NCBI GenBank assembly: GCA_017467845.1
Contig: JAFUKH010000032.1
Location: 1 to 59,685 of the forward strand
DNA length: 59,685 bases
Origin: Lachnospiraceae bacterium
GTDB lineage: Bacteria; Bacillota; Clostridia; Lachnospirales; Lachnospiraceae
Direction: 5' to 3'
Position numbers and translations under genes: made by a program. The notes under the pieces are model-generated. The model saw nothing but the letters and a program-made list of their open reading frames with translations. It was not told where the DNA came from and ran no database searches. Positions 26,141 through 35,347 of the stretch are shown in pieces (within the stretch, counting starts at the first letter, position 1; the number at the start of each line of letters is the position of its first letter).

Positions 26141-26473
26141 CTATAATTCATCATATTTTTTAGCACTATCCCTGGCTTTCTCCACCGGATATTTCGCATT
26201 GTTATGCTTAATCTTATCCTGTACAATTTCATCCATATCCAAGCCACACGCATCAGCCATGAGAATACAATAATTTAACACATCAGCTAATTCTTCTCTG
26301 ATTTTATCCTTCTTTGCTTCACACACAGTATCTGAACCGCTCCACTGAAATACTTCCAATAATTCAGCAGCTTCTAAGCTAATTGATAGGGCCAAATCCT
26401 TTGGATTGTGGAATTGCTTCCAGTTTCTATCATCTCTAAATTTTAATACCTGTTTTATTGTTTCTTGTGTCAT
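26141..26473 (-). CDS. MazG-like nucleotide pyrophosphohydrolase
   Basis: A 110-residue all-alpha NTP pyrophosphohydrolase like RS21-C6/MazG. Metal-binding pattern EAAELLE (ExxE) and EELADVLNYCILMADACGLD (EExxD), with WKQFHNPKDLALSISLEAAE at the start. The family splits non-canonical or modified (d)NTPs into NMP and PPi. It starts 4 bp after the stop of the nuclease-helicase gene, so the two are translated from one mRNA; this pairing suggests nucleotide-pool control linked to nucleic-acid cleavage. Confidence 0.88.
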   Translation of the reverse strand: MTQETIKQVLKFRDDRNWKQFHNPKDLALSISLEAAELLEVFQWSGSDTVCEAKKDKIREELADVLNYCILMADACGLDMDEIVQDKIKHNNAKYPVEKARDSAKKYDEL

Positions 26474-26477
26474 TATG

Positions 26478-28277
26478 TCATCCCTCTTTCAGTGTAAATT
26501 CATTTGCAGAAGAAATATATTGTTTTAGATATTTTCGTAAATTGGGATTGCAAGCATACACATAACACCCTTTTATTCCTCTAGCCAAAATAGTTGTATA
26601 CGTATTCACAATAAGCTCTTTTAGTACACTTTCCTCAGTTCCAGCCTTAACCTTCTTGTCTTTGTATCTTTCCAAATCAATCACAATAGATTTTGTTTCA
26701 AAATCATAATCAATTTCTTCACCAAATATTACTCCAACATAATTCATGTCATATCCTTGTGACGTATGTATACATCCAATTGTGCAATGCGAATCTTGTC
26801 TTGTTACCCAATCTTCATTTGTCAAATTCCAGATATAACGATTATTTTCAATTAAAATATCATATTCGCCTGCCTTGACCAACATGTCATAACAATCCAT
26901 ATTATCCTTGGGCTTTTTCCTTTGCTTCGTCCTCCAATCCCATGCAAAACCTGCAACAGTTTTGCTTAGTCCATACACTTTATCCTTCTTTCTCACTGTT
27001 TCTACCATCAGATTGACATCATCGAAAATCATGAAATCATAATTTTCTATCTTCTCAAACCGCTCTCGAGTAGCACTCATAATTTCTTTTATATATCTTA
27101 AATAAGTATCTCCACCTTCGCACCTCATCTGTGTTTCAAGTTTATGTTTTCTAATATTATTAGCATATGCGTCCAAAGAACTTTGATACTCGCTATACGT
27201 TATATCAGACGATTTTACACTCTGATACTGATCATAGAAAAGCACTACATGTTTTGCCGACTTTAAAATCCATTCGAGCTGATTGGTTTCCATAGGGTCA
27301 AGTCCCAATTCTCTACTTGTATCATCAAATGATTTATATCCTGTAAGATTCTTTCTTTTTGATAATCTATGTGATTCATCAACCACCAGTATATCATAAT
27401 CTTCTTTCACTACATCACATGGCGCAATAACCATTCCTTTCTCCAAACCATTTCCACATTCTTTAAAGACCTTAGAAACAGTTTCACGAATTCCGGGCAT
27501 AGGAAAAACAAATCCTATCTTAAACGGCTTACCATTACGTTCTTTTTGAATATAATTCTTTAAACGTAATAAAGCTATTTTTTTGTCTGTATCGATTTCG
27601 TCATCAAATACATTTGCCTTTGTCTCAAGCAAATCATCTCCAATGTTTATCGCATTAATTAAAGAATTTATTATACTTATTGCCAAAACTGTTTTCCCAG
27701 TACCCGCACAACCATCCACAATACTAACTCCTGTGGCATTTTTTTCGAATGAATCTAAAATATCATTTATGACTGCTATACTGATTTCATTTTGTTCACC
27801 GGTCAACGCATTATAAGGGGAAAACTTAAAAATATTATCATTTTCTATGATATCAAGAGAATGATTTGCAAGTCCATTATCTTTTAATTGCTTCCACAAA
27901 ACACGAAATTGATTTCGATAATATTTACGATTAAAATAATCATGTGCAGCTTGCTGACCTTTGTTTTTATTCAAAATATTTTTAAACCTTTTATCAACAG
28001 AACAATATTTTATCAATCGTTGTTCATAGTCTAATACAACAGATTTATTAAATTTTCCATCAAAAACAATCTCGATAATCTCAAGTTGTTTTTTCTCTTC
28101 ATTTTTCAGATGTTGACTCATTCTTGTTGCAACGCTCGTTGTTTCGCCTATATAAAGATTTTCATCATCATGAATAAGATATACTACTGGCCAATTTTTA
28201 CCATCTCTCGTTGCTCGCACCTGTTCTAACCCATCCTCATTAAATGGAAAAGAACGTATTTCATTCACTGTTGGCAT
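26478..28277 (-). CDS. GIY-YIG nuclease fused to Schlafen-group-3 (DUF2075) helicase
   Basis: A 599-residue protein. Residues about 30-110 are a GIY-YIG nuclease: VYLI (32-35), LYIGET (41-46), Arg52, His56, and a later conserved Glu in DYEQRLIKYC. After a linker, residues about 180-590 are a superfamily-1-type helicase: Walker A GCAGTGKT (189-196), Walker B LVVDESH (DESH 300-303), TQMRCEGGD, and SQGYDMNYVGVIFGEE (motif V-like). DUF2075 is now named the Schlafen group 3 helicase domain. Cytoplasmic and probably nucleic-acid targeting; a phage-defence role is inferred from architecture and island context only. The ATG at 28277 has AAGGAG 8 nt upstream; own promoter upstream; codon use is more AT-rich than neighbours. 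Confidence 0.85.
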   Translation of the reverse strand: MPTVNEIRSFPFNEDGLEQVRATRDGKNWPVVYLIHDDENLYIGETTSVATRMSQHLKNEEKKQLEIIEIVFDGKFNKSVVLDYEQRLIKYCSVDKRFKNILNKNKGQQAAHDYFNRKYYRNQFRVLWKQLKDNGLANHSLDIIENDNIFKFSPYNALTGEQNEISIAVINDILDSFEKNATGVSIVDGCAGTGKTVLAISIINSLINAINIGDDLLETKANVFDDEIDTDKKIALLRLKNYIQKERNGKPFKIGFVFPMPGIRETVSKVFKECGNGLEKGMVIAPCDVVKEDYDILVVDESHRLSKRKNLTGYKSFDDTSRELGLDPMETNQLEWILKSAKHVVLFYDQYQSVKSSDITYSEYQSSLDAYANNIRKHKLETQMRCEGGDTYLRYIKEIMSATRERFEKIENYDFMIFDDVNLMVETVRKKDKVYGLSKTVAGFAWDWRTKQRKKPKDNMDCYDMLVKAGEYDILIENNRYIWNLTNEDWVTRQDSHCTIGCIHTSQGYDMNYVGVIFGEEIDYDFETKSIVIDLERYKDKKVKAGTEESVLKELIVNTYTTILARGIKGCYVYACNPNLRKYLKQYISSANEFTLKEG

Positions 28278-28328
28278 ATAATTATCTCCTTCTTTTATCC
28301 TCAATAATGCTCAACACACCACAAGATA

Positions 28329-28357
28329 ATTATATTCCCCAAAACAAACACTTTCAA
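28329..28357 (-). promoter_or_regulatory. Promoter of the nuclease-helicase/MazG pair
   Basis: Minus strand: -35 TTGAAA (28352-28357), 17-bp spacer, consensus -10 TATAAT (28329-28334). Leader of about 45 nt before the ATG. Confidence 0.75.
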
Positions 28358-28372
28358 TATTATTCTACCTCA

Positions 28373-28409
28373 ACAAAAAACCGCCATAAGCCAATCCCTT
28401 ACAGCGGTT
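28373..28409 (-). terminator. rsgA terminator
   Basis: AACCGC..TAAG and CTTA..GCGGTT pair around a 7-nt loop; on the minus strand TTTTTTG follows. It lies 12 nt after the rsgA stop and marks the right border of the island. Confidence 0.8.
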
Positions 28410-28420
28410 CTCCTTCAAAC

Positions 28421-29299
28421 TCAATATTTCTTCTTCCCCTTCAGCTCCTCATACAGCAGCTTATAGTTCTCATATCTCAGCTGACTAATCTTCCCTTCCG
28501 CCAGCGCGTCCTTCACGCCGCACACGGGCTCTGCAATATGGGAGCAACCGCCGAACTTGCAGAATATCTCATACATCTCAAATTCGGGGTAGAACTTTGC
28601 CAAGTCCTCCTTCTCCATATCAAAGAGTGCTAACGAGCTAAAGCCCGGAGTATCCAGGATATAAGTGTCCTCGCCGATGGCAATCAGTTCGGAATGTCTG
28701 GTAGTATGCTTGCCACGTTCAATCTTTTTACTGATGGAACCGGTCTCCATGGTAATATTGCTCTGGAGTCTGTTAATCAGCGACGATTTACCCACGCCGC
28801 TGGGGCCGGCCACAGTCGTTGTTTTGTGATGAAGGATCTTACGTACCTTCTCAAGGCCGATACCTTCCTTAGCACTGACACTCAAGGTCTCATAGCCGCA
28901 GGCTCTGTAGATTTCCTCGTAATTCTCCCCCTGTCCTTCCTCGTCAATATCTGCCTTATTAAAGCAAATGATACACGGAATATTCTGCTGCTCCATCATA
29001 ATCAAAAATCGATCCAGCAGATTAAAGTTGGGTTGTGGCTTTACGATAGAAAAGATTACCAGTGCCTGGTCAATATTGGCAACCGCCGGACGGATAAGCT
29101 CACTCTTTCGGATAAGAAGTGTCTCAATATTCCCGGTCATTTCTTCTTCATCTAATATCTGAATCAGTACATCATCTCCTACAAGGGGCTTCTGCTTATC
29201 TTTACGAAAGATTCCTTTCGCCTTGCACTCATATATCCCCTTACCCGGAACGTGTACATAATAGAATCCTGCAATTCCTTTTACAATCTTTCCCTGCAC
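28421..29299 (-). CDS. rsgA: Ribosome small-subunit-dependent GTPase RsgA
   Basis: Circularly permuted GTPase for late 30S maturation. 292 residues. OB domain with GKIVKGIAGFYYVHV, then the permuted G motifs: NKAD (G4), GPSGVGKSSLIN (G1), DTPGFSSL (G3), and the zinc motif CKFGGCSHIAEPVCGV near the end. GTG at 29299 is chosen because AAAGGAG is 5-6 nt upstream and it begins VQGKIVKG; the ATG at 29329 overlaps prkC. In B. subtilis the same prkC-rsgA order occurs. Confidence 0.95.
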   Translation of the reverse strand: MQGKIVKGIAGFYYVHVPGKGIYECKAKGIFRKDKQKPLVGDDVLIQILDEEEMTGNIETLLIRKSELIRPAVANIDQALVIFSIVKPQPNFNLLDRFLIMMEQQNIPCIICFNKADIDEEGQGENYEEIYRACGYETLSVSAKEGIGLEKVRKILHHKTTTVAGPSGVGKSSLINRLQSNITMETGSISKKIERGKHTTRHSELIAIGEDTYILDTPGFSSLALFDMEKEDLAKFYPEFEMYEIFCKFGGCSHIAEPVCGVKDALAEGKISQLRYENYKLLYEELKGKKKY

Positions 29300-29309
29300 T
29301 TTTGCTCCT

Positions 29310-31289
29310 TTACTCCTGTACGAACTCAACCCTTCTGGAGAAGGACTTAGTATCGATTTCCGCCGGCATCGTTATCTGTTCACCGGTAGCGGGGTCAGTA
29401 ATCGTCTCTCCCGGTGTGGTAATCGTATAGTAGAACTCTATCGTACCACCGGAAGAAGTAATACCATAAGAATTCACAGTCACCGGAAAACTGGTTACAT
29501 TGGTATCTATGAGAAATTTGCCCTCATCCGTTACCAATGCTACCTGTATCACATTTCCCGCCACATAGTCAGGAGCCTCTTCCTTGGTGGGTGCTTCGAT
29601 ACTTATATTGCACTTGTAAGTAGCAACCTCCGGGCCCTTACTTATCTTAATATCCACTGCAGTTCCCTTTTCCAGATATTTGCCCTGGGACTCTCCCTGA
29701 TAACAAACCAAATCCTTGGGAACTTCGTCGCTGTGCACATGTGCCACACTCTTAACACTTAGTCCCGCTTCGGTTAAAACAACCGTAGCATCCATCTCAT
29801 CAAGACCAATCAGATTGGGCATTTTCACCTGATTTTCCGATACACCAATGCTGACCGTTACAACTACTTCACTTCCCAGAGGAGCAGATTCTCCCTGCGC
29901 AGGAACCTGACTCATCACAAGTCCCTTGCTGACTTCTGTGGAATAGCTCTCCTCACGCTTGATTTTAAAGCCGGCATCCGATAAGGTATTGAATGCTTCC
30001 TCGTAAGTCAGGTCAAGTACATAGGGAACGGAGGCCACTTCTATTTCCTCAGAAAAAGACTCTGATGGTCTTACCAAAGGCTCCTCCGAATCCTCAATAA
30101 TCGGATCGCTGATAATCGGTCCCTGACTGCTGCTTGGCGCGGGTACACTGGATTCATGATTAAAGAATCCCATAATCTTCCCCATAAGTACAATGATAAT
30201 GATACAGATAATCACTCCCGCCACAATTGCTAAGATAGTGGTAATCTTCTCCATACGGGAATGTGTATCCTCTTCGTATTCTTCCTCAATATATTCCTCA
30301 GGAATTGTCTCCGTATTTAAACGAAGTCCTGCCTCTCTCTGACGCACGGGTTCCTCATAAACCATCTCTCTGGGAGCGGTTTTACGCTTAATCTGCGCCA
30401 TATCCTCCTCAGAAATCATACGGGTTCCTGCCTGAGTATCCATGTTGCTGCCTGCCACCACAAAACCATCCGGATTCATCAGTGACTGCTTCAAATCTGC
30501 AACCAACTCACCCATACTCTGATATCTTCGATCCGGTGACTTCTGACAGCACTTCTGCACAATGCCTTCCACACTGCTTGGAATCTCCATCACATAGTCC
30601 CGTACCAGAGGTAAATCCTCCTGAATATGCTTAATGGCAATAGCTACCGTAGTCTCTCCGTTAAAGGGAACTCTTCCGGTAAGCATCTCAAATAAAGTAA
30701 TACCCAGAGAATAGATATCACTCTTCTCATCGCTGTATCCGCCACGAGCCTGCTCCGGAGAGGTGTAGTGTACAGATCCCATTACGTTAGAGGTAATGGT
30801 ATTACTGGTGGCCGCTTTAGCGATACCGAAGTCTGTTACCTTCACCTTCCCGTCCTTAGAAATAATAATGTTCTGGGGCTTAATATCTCTATGAATAATA
30901 TGATTGTTGTGAGCAGCTTCGATTCCCATACAAATCTGTATGGCAATACTGACTGCTTCCTTATAAGATAATCTTGCTTTTTTCTCAATATACTTTTTCA
31001 GGGTGATTCCTTCCACCAGCTCCATAACAATATAATGGATGCCGCCTTCTTCCCCAACATCATACACATTCACAATGTTAGGATGCATCAGCCCTGCTGC
31101 CGCCTGTGCTTCAATGCGGAACTTAGACACGAAATTGGCATTCTCCCCAAATTCCTGCTTCAGTACCTTCACCGCCACAAAGCGGTTCAATTTATGACAT
31201 TTTGCTTTATAGACATCTGACATTCCGCCGGTGCCGATTTTTTCTAATATCTCGTACCGGTCTCCTATCATCATTCCAATTTTTACCAT
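29310..31289 (-). CDS. prkC: PASTA-domain Ser/Thr protein kinase
   Basis: Membrane eukaryotic-type kinase that senses muropeptides or lipid II. 659 residues: kinase domain about 10-275 with GTGGMSDVYKA, the invariant AVKVLK Lys, HRDIKPQN and DFGIAKA; a juxtamembrane stretch; a membrane helix (about 350-375); then two clear extracellular PASTA repeats (YEEAFNTLSDAGFKI and LDEMDATVVLTEAGL) and a C-terminal beta-rich domain of about 90 residues. It is next to its phosphatase gene (stp) with 22 bp between, the standard pair that controls growth, division and spore germination. Confidence 0.95.
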   Translation of the reverse strand: MVKIGMMIGDRYEILEKIGTGGMSDVYKAKCHKLNRFVAVKVLKQEFGENANFVSKFRIEAQAAAGLMHPNIVNVYDVGEEGGIHYIVMELVEGITLKKYIEKKARLSYKEAVSIAIQICMGIEAAHNNHIIHRDIKPQNIIISKDGKVKVTDFGIAKAATSNTITSNVMGSVHYTSPEQARGGYSDEKSDIYSLGITLFEMLTGRVPFNGETTVAIAIKHIQEDLPLVRDYVMEIPSSVEGIVQKCCQKSPDRRYQSMGELVADLKQSLMNPDGFVVAGSNMDTQAGTRMISEEDMAQIKRKTAPREMVYEEPVRQREAGLRLNTETIPEEYIEEEYEEDTHSRMEKITTILAIVAGVIICIIIIVLMGKIMGFFNHESSVPAPSSSQGPIISDPIIEDSEEPLVRPSESFSEEIEVASVPYVLDLTYEEAFNTLSDAGFKIKREESYSTEVSKGLVMSQVPAQGESAPLGSEVVVTVSIGVSENQVKMPNLIGLDEMDATVVLTEAGLSVKSVAHVHSDEVPKDLVCYQGESQGKYLEKGTAVDIKISKGPEVATYKCNISIEAPTKEEAPDYVAGNVIQVALVTDEGKFLIDTNVTSFPVTVNSYGITSSGGTIEFYYTITTPGETITDPATGEQITMPAEIDTKSFSRRVEFVQE

Positions 31290-31311
31290 CTTAACCTCGC
31301 TACTTTCTTTC

Positions 31312-32043
31312 CTACAATTCTGCTACTTCCAAAAGTACTACGGAAATATTGTCCCTTCCGCCTCTTTCGTTTGCCATGTGCACCAACTGCTGTGCCTTTT
31401 CCACCACATCTCTCTGACCGCGGACAATCATCAAGATTTCTTCATCGTCCAGCATATTGGTCAGACCATCTGAGCACATCAAAATTGTATCCTGCTTAGT
31501 TAATTCTACAGAAAAGAAATCTACTAAAACCTGCTCTGATACTCCCACTGCTCTGGTAATAATATTCTTGTCCGGATGATTTCTGGCAGCTTCCCTGTCG
31601 ATTCCACCCATTCGAATCATTTCTTCCACCAGAGAGTGATCCTTGGTAATCTGCTTAATCTCCTCATTTATCACATAAAGTCTGCTATCGCCCACATTGG
31701 CAACCTGCAGATTGTTTCCTAAAATAGTAGCTGCCACTACTGTAGTACCCATGCCCTCAAATTCAGCATCTTCCTTTGCCTTTTCATGAATTCTTCTGTT
31801 AGCTTCTTCAATGGCCTCTTTTAAGATAACTGCCGGGTCTTTTTCAAAGGAACGCTCCACCCACTCACGCATGGTTTCCACGGTGCATTTTGAAGCATAA
31901 TCTCCTGCTTTATGGCCTCCCATACCATCTGCCACAATAAACAAATTGGGCAAATTGCCGATAGAGACTTCACTGGAAAAAACACTGTCTTGATTCATTT
32001 GTCTCTTCCTACCTACATCGGTAATGGAAAATGTCTTTAACAC
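31312..32043 (-). CDS. stp: PP2C-type Ser/Thr phosphatase
   Basis: A 243-residue PPM phosphatase that reverses PrkC phosphorylation. Motifs: FSITDVGRKRQMNQDSVF with the metal-binding Asp, VADGMGGHKAGDYAS, GTTVVAA, NVGDSRLYV, DHSLVEE, LMCSDGLTNML and GRDNISVVL. The first codon is GTG, overlapping the rlmN stop; AGGAGG lies 10 nt upstream. This pair order (rlmN-stp-prkC-rsgA) equals that of B. subtilis. Confidence 0.96.
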   Translation of the reverse strand: MLKTFSITDVGRKRQMNQDSVFSSEVSIGNLPNLFIVADGMGGHKAGDYASKCTVETMREWVERSFEKDPAVILKEAIEEANRRIHEKAKEDAEFEGMGTTVVAATILGNNLQVANVGDSRLYVINEEIKQITKDHSLVEEMIRMGGIDREAARNHPDKNIITRAVGVSEQVLVDFFSVELTKQDTILMCSDGLTNMLDDEEILMIVRGQRDVVEKAQQLVHMANERGGRDNISVVLLEVAEL

Positions 32044-33107
32044 TCCTTACACTCCTCCTGCTTCATATGGGAACGACGCAGCTGTCCACAGGCTCCGTCG
32101 ATATCTCTCCCCATTTCCCTTCTTATAGTAACATTGATTCTGTTTTTTTCAAGTACGTTTTTGAAGCGCTGAATGTGCTTCTCATCGGACTGTACATAGT
32201 CTCTTTCATTAATTGGATTCACCGGAATAAGATTCACATGGCAGCCCAGTGGCTTTGCCAAAGCAATAAGCTCTCTGGCATCCTCATCCGTATCATTTTG
32301 CCCGCCTACCAGACTGTACTCGAAAGTAATACGTCGTCCGGTCTGCTCCATATAAAAGCCACATGCATCCATAAGCTCCGCAATAGAGTACTTATTGGCG
32401 ATGGGCATCAGCTTCTTTCGCTTCTCATCGGTAGTAGCATGCAAAGAAAGAGCAAGGGTGATCTGCAAATGCTCCTTTGCCAGCATACGCATCTTCGGTA
32501 CGATACCGCAGGTAGATACAGTGACGTTTCTCGCACTGATATTCAATCCGTTCTCATCGGTAAGAAGATGGATAAACTGTAACAGATTATCATAGTTATC
32601 CATAGGCTCGCCACTTCCCATCACTACCACATTGGAAACCCGTTCTCCCGTATACACGCTGATGGCATAAATCTGATCCAGCATCTCTGAAGGCATCAGA
32701 TTCCTCTCCAGCCCATCCAAAGTAGATGCGCAAAATCTACAGCCCATTCTGCATCCCACCTGAGAGGAAATGCACACAGAGTTTCCGTGCTTGTACTTCA
32801 TCCACACACTCTCCACCAGGTTACCGTCCCTCAGCTGGAAAAGAAATTTTCTTGTACCGTCAATCTTAGATTCCTGGACACGCACCGGTTTAAGAGAAGT
32901 AAACTCATAGTTATCCCTAAACATCTGTCTGAAATCCTTAGACAGGTTGCTCATCTCATCCACATCCCGCACCAGCTTTTTGTGCATCCACTCATAGCAC
33001 TGCTTTGCGCGGAAAGCCTTCTCTCCTCTGCTCTTAAGCTCTTCGGTAAGCTGCTCTAAATTAAGGGATTTAATATCCAATTTCTCATCTACTAAAAATT
33101 GTTCCAT
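32037..33107 (-). CDS. rlmN: 23S rRNA (adenine-2503-C2)-methyltransferase
   Basis: Radical-SAM enzyme that methylates A2503 of 23S rRNA and A37 of some tRNAs. 356 residues. Radical SAM cluster CRMGCRFC (CxxxCxxC), GSGEPMDNYDNL, SLHATTDEKR, and the C-terminal catalytic Cys in IDGACGQLR. The four bases shared with stp suggest coupled translation. Confidence 0.97.
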   Translation of the reverse strand: MEQFLVDEKLDIKSLNLEQLTEELKSRGEKAFRAKQCYEWMHKKLVRDVDEMSNLSKDFRQMFRDNYEFTSLKPVRVQESKIDGTRKFLFQLRDGNLVESVWMKYKHGNSVCISSQVGCRMGCRFCASTLDGLERNLMPSEMLDQIYAISVYTGERVSNVVVMGSGEPMDNYDNLLQFIHLLTDENGLNISARNVTVSTCGIVPKMRMLAKEHLQITLALSLHATTDEKRKKLMPIANKYSIAELMDACGFYMEQTGRRITFEYSLVGGQNDTDEDARELIALAKPLGCHVNLIPVNPINERDYVQSDEKHIQRFKNVLEKNRINVTIRREMGRDIDGACGQLRRSHMKQEECKEC

Positions 33108-33116
33108 CTTACTTCC

Positions 33117-34412
33117 TTACTGCCTTCTAAGCCTTGCATAGAAAAATCCGTCCGCCTGTGCAAAGCCCGGTAAAATCTGCCTCTGCTCTTCCACCTCGAA
33201 GGGGTAATTGTCGCAGATATACTTTACCATATCCTCATTCTCAGCTTTATGAATGGTGCATGTACTGTATAAAAGTACTCCACCCTTTTTTACATATTGC
33301 CAGCTGTTATCCACAATATCCTTTTGAAGCCTTCCCAGACTCTCCATAGATTCCGGGGAAATATTGTATTTAATATCCCTCTTCTTCCCCATGACACCAA
33401 GACCGGAGCAAGGTACATCCATAATTACCACATCTGCCTGTTCCTTCATGGTTTCATCAAAAACCGTGGCATCATGTACCTGAGTCTCTACCTTATCCTC
33501 CAGTCCCATGCGCTGAAGATTCTCTCTGATAAGGGCTACCTTGTCCTCTGATACATCACGGCTGAGAACCTTATCTGTCCTCTCTGCCGCCAGCATGGAT
33601 TTCCCTCCCGGTGCCCCGCAGATATCCATGACAAAATAGCCGGACTTAATATCCGCCGCCTGCACTGCCATCATGGAGCTTACATCCTGTACAGTAAACT
33701 TTCCTTCTTCAAAACCTTCCAAACCGGATAGTCCGTCCACTCCGGATAAAAAGTACGCACCCTCCACATCCTCTGATGCCTTCACAGATACGCCACTTTT
33801 CTCCCACCCGGAAAGTAAGGCTGCTCTCTCTTCCTGCGAAATCCCAGAAGAAAAACGAATACTGATAGGATGAATCTCCATTAATCCTTCCAGTATCCGC
33901 TCGGTATCCTCTACTCCGTAGTCCCCCGCAAACTGCTCCACAATCCATTGGGGCATGGAATATTTAATACTCATATAATATACCACATCCTTTGCCTTAT
34001 CCGGCATAGGTATACAGTCCTTATTTGCCGAAATCTTACGAAGCACACCATTTACAAAGCCCTTAAGATTGGTGAACTTTCTCTTGCCTGCCAGCTTCAC
34101 CGCCTCGTTACAGGCTGCACTGTCCGGCACACTGTCCATATAAAGAATCTGATAAGTGCCCATACGTACCAGACATCGAATCAGCGGCTTCATCTTATTT
34201 ACCGGCACAGAAGAAAACCGGCCGATAATGTAATCCAGCTCCAGTCTTCTCTCGATACATCCTTCCGTCAGCCGCTTGATAAAACGCTTTTCCTGACTCT
34301 CCAGGTAATCATATTTATCCAGTACTGCTTTCACCAGCTTGTGGGAAAAGGTCTTGCTTCTCTCCATCTCAAGCAGCATATCCAATATAATTTCTCTGCT
34401 ATTATCAGCCAT
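33117..34412 (-). CDS. rsmB: 16S rRNA (cytosine-967-C5)-methyltransferase
   Basis: RsmB (Sun) makes m5C967 in 16S rRNA. 431 residues: an N-terminal NusB-like RNA-binding domain (ILDMLLEMERSKTFSHKLVKAVLD), then a SAM methyltransferase domain with DICGAPGGKSMLAAE, the catalytic PCSGLGVMGKKRDIKY and YSTCTIHKAENEDMV. It lies between fmt and rlmN as in most Firmicutes, 4 bp after the fmt stop. Confidence 0.96.
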   Translation of the reverse strand: MADNSREIILDMLLEMERSKTFSHKLVKAVLDKYDYLESQEKRFIKRLTEGCIERRLELDYIIGRFSSVPVNKMKPLIRCLVRMGTYQILYMDSVPDSAACNEAVKLAGKRKFTNLKGFVNGVLRKISANKDCIPMPDKAKDVVYYMSIKYSMPQWIVEQFAGDYGVEDTERILEGLMEIHPISIRFSSGISQEERAALLSGWEKSGVSVKASEDVEGAYFLSGVDGLSGLEGFEEGKFTVQDVSSMMAVQAADIKSGYFVMDICGAPGGKSMLAAERTDKVLSRDVSEDKVALIRENLQRMGLEDKVETQVHDATVFDETMKEQADVVIMDVPCSGLGVMGKKRDIKYNISPESMESLGRLQKDIVDNSWQYVKKGGVLLYSTCTIHKAENEDMVKYICDNYPFEVEEQRQILPGFAQADGFFYARLRRQ

Positions 34413-34416
34413 ACTC

Positions 34417-35346
34417 CTAACCTAACTTATCTCCTTCAGCTACCTTTACCCCCAAAAGGAAATCATGGGTACTCATACGCTTCTTGCCTTCTAACTGCAG
34501 GCTTGTAATACAAAGAAGTCCCTTTTCGGTAGCTACCTTAATTTCATTCTTGGTTACTTCTGCAACCTCACCACATGCTACAGCGGTAGGCACGTCCTCC
34601 ACATGAGCTTCCCATACCTTCAGCTGTTTTCCCTTATAAAAGGTAAAGGCACTTGGCCAAGGGTTCATACCACGGATTAAGCGGTCCAATACTACCGCAT
34701 CCTTGGTAAAATCCAGCTTACCCATTTCCTTGGTAATCATGGTTACATGGCTGCTCTCTGCATCATTCTGCTTCTCACCCACCAGCTTACCTGCCTCTAA
34801 CAATGGAAGTGCCTCCACGATAGCCTCTGCACCAACTGCTGCCAGCTTGTCATGAAGAGTCTCGAAATTGTCGGTATCCTCGATAACCACTTCCTTTTTA
34901 TATAGCATATCGCCGGTATCAATCCCTGCGTCCATCTGCATGATGGTAACACCGGTCTTCTCCTCACCGTCAATAATAACACTCTGAATAGGCGATGCCC
35001 CACGATACTTCGGAAGGAGAGATGCATGAATATTAACACTGCCGTACTTTGGCATATCCAGAATCTCCTGAGAAAGAATCTGTCCAAAAGCAGCTACCAC
35101 AAATATATCCGCTTCATATCTCTTTAATTCTTCAATTGCTTCAGGCCTCTTGATTCTCACCGGCTGAAATACGGGTAAATCATATTTCATTGCACATACC
35201 TTTACCGGAGACGGCATCAGTTCTTTACTTCTTCCCTTTGGCTTATCCGGCTGGGTTACAACCAGCGTAATCTCATGTCCCGCCTGAATCAGTGCTTCTA
35301 ATGCGGAAGCAGCAAAATCAGGGGTTCCCATAAATACTATTTTCAT
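34417..35346 (-). CDS. fmt: Methionyl-tRNA formyltransferase
   Basis: Formylates initiator Met-tRNA using 10-formyl-THF. 309 residues. MKIVFMGTPDFAASALEAL start, folate-binding SLLPKYRGASPIQ with the catalytic Asn-His-Asp set (NIHASLLP, TGVTIMQMDAGIDTGDML), and the C-terminal OB domain. The start at 35346 has GGAG 7 nt upstream; the in-frame ATG 8 codons earlier would overlap def. It is one step after def in the operon. Confidence 0.97.
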   Translation of the reverse strand: MKIVFMGTPDFAASALEALIQAGHEITLVVTQPDKPKGRSKELMPSPVKVCAMKYDLPVFQPVRIKRPEAIEELKRYEADIFVVAAFGQILSQEILDMPKYGSVNIHASLLPKYRGASPIQSVIIDGEEKTGVTIMQMDAGIDTGDMLYKKEVVIEDTDNFETLHDKLAAVGAEAIVEALPLLEAGKLVGEKQNDAESSHVTMITKEMGKLDFTKDAVVLDRLIRGMNPWPSAFTFYKGKQLKVWEAHVEDVPTAVACGEVAEVTKNEIKVATEKGLLCITSLQLEGKKRMSTHDFLLGVKVAEGDKLG

Positions 35347-35347
35347 A

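Larger units (their letters stand above)
24280..28372. mobile_element. Accessory island between rsgA and ychF (integrative-element remnant)
   Basis: AT-rich block holding a nuclease-helicase gene, a MazG-like gene, a broken AlbA_2 gene, a lone Tn916-type excisionase and a structured element. It breaks the housekeeping run ending in rsgA, where other Firmicutes continue with rpe and a thiamine pyrophosphokinase gene. No integrase, target duplication or attachment site was found, so the borders are estimates. Confidence 0.45.
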
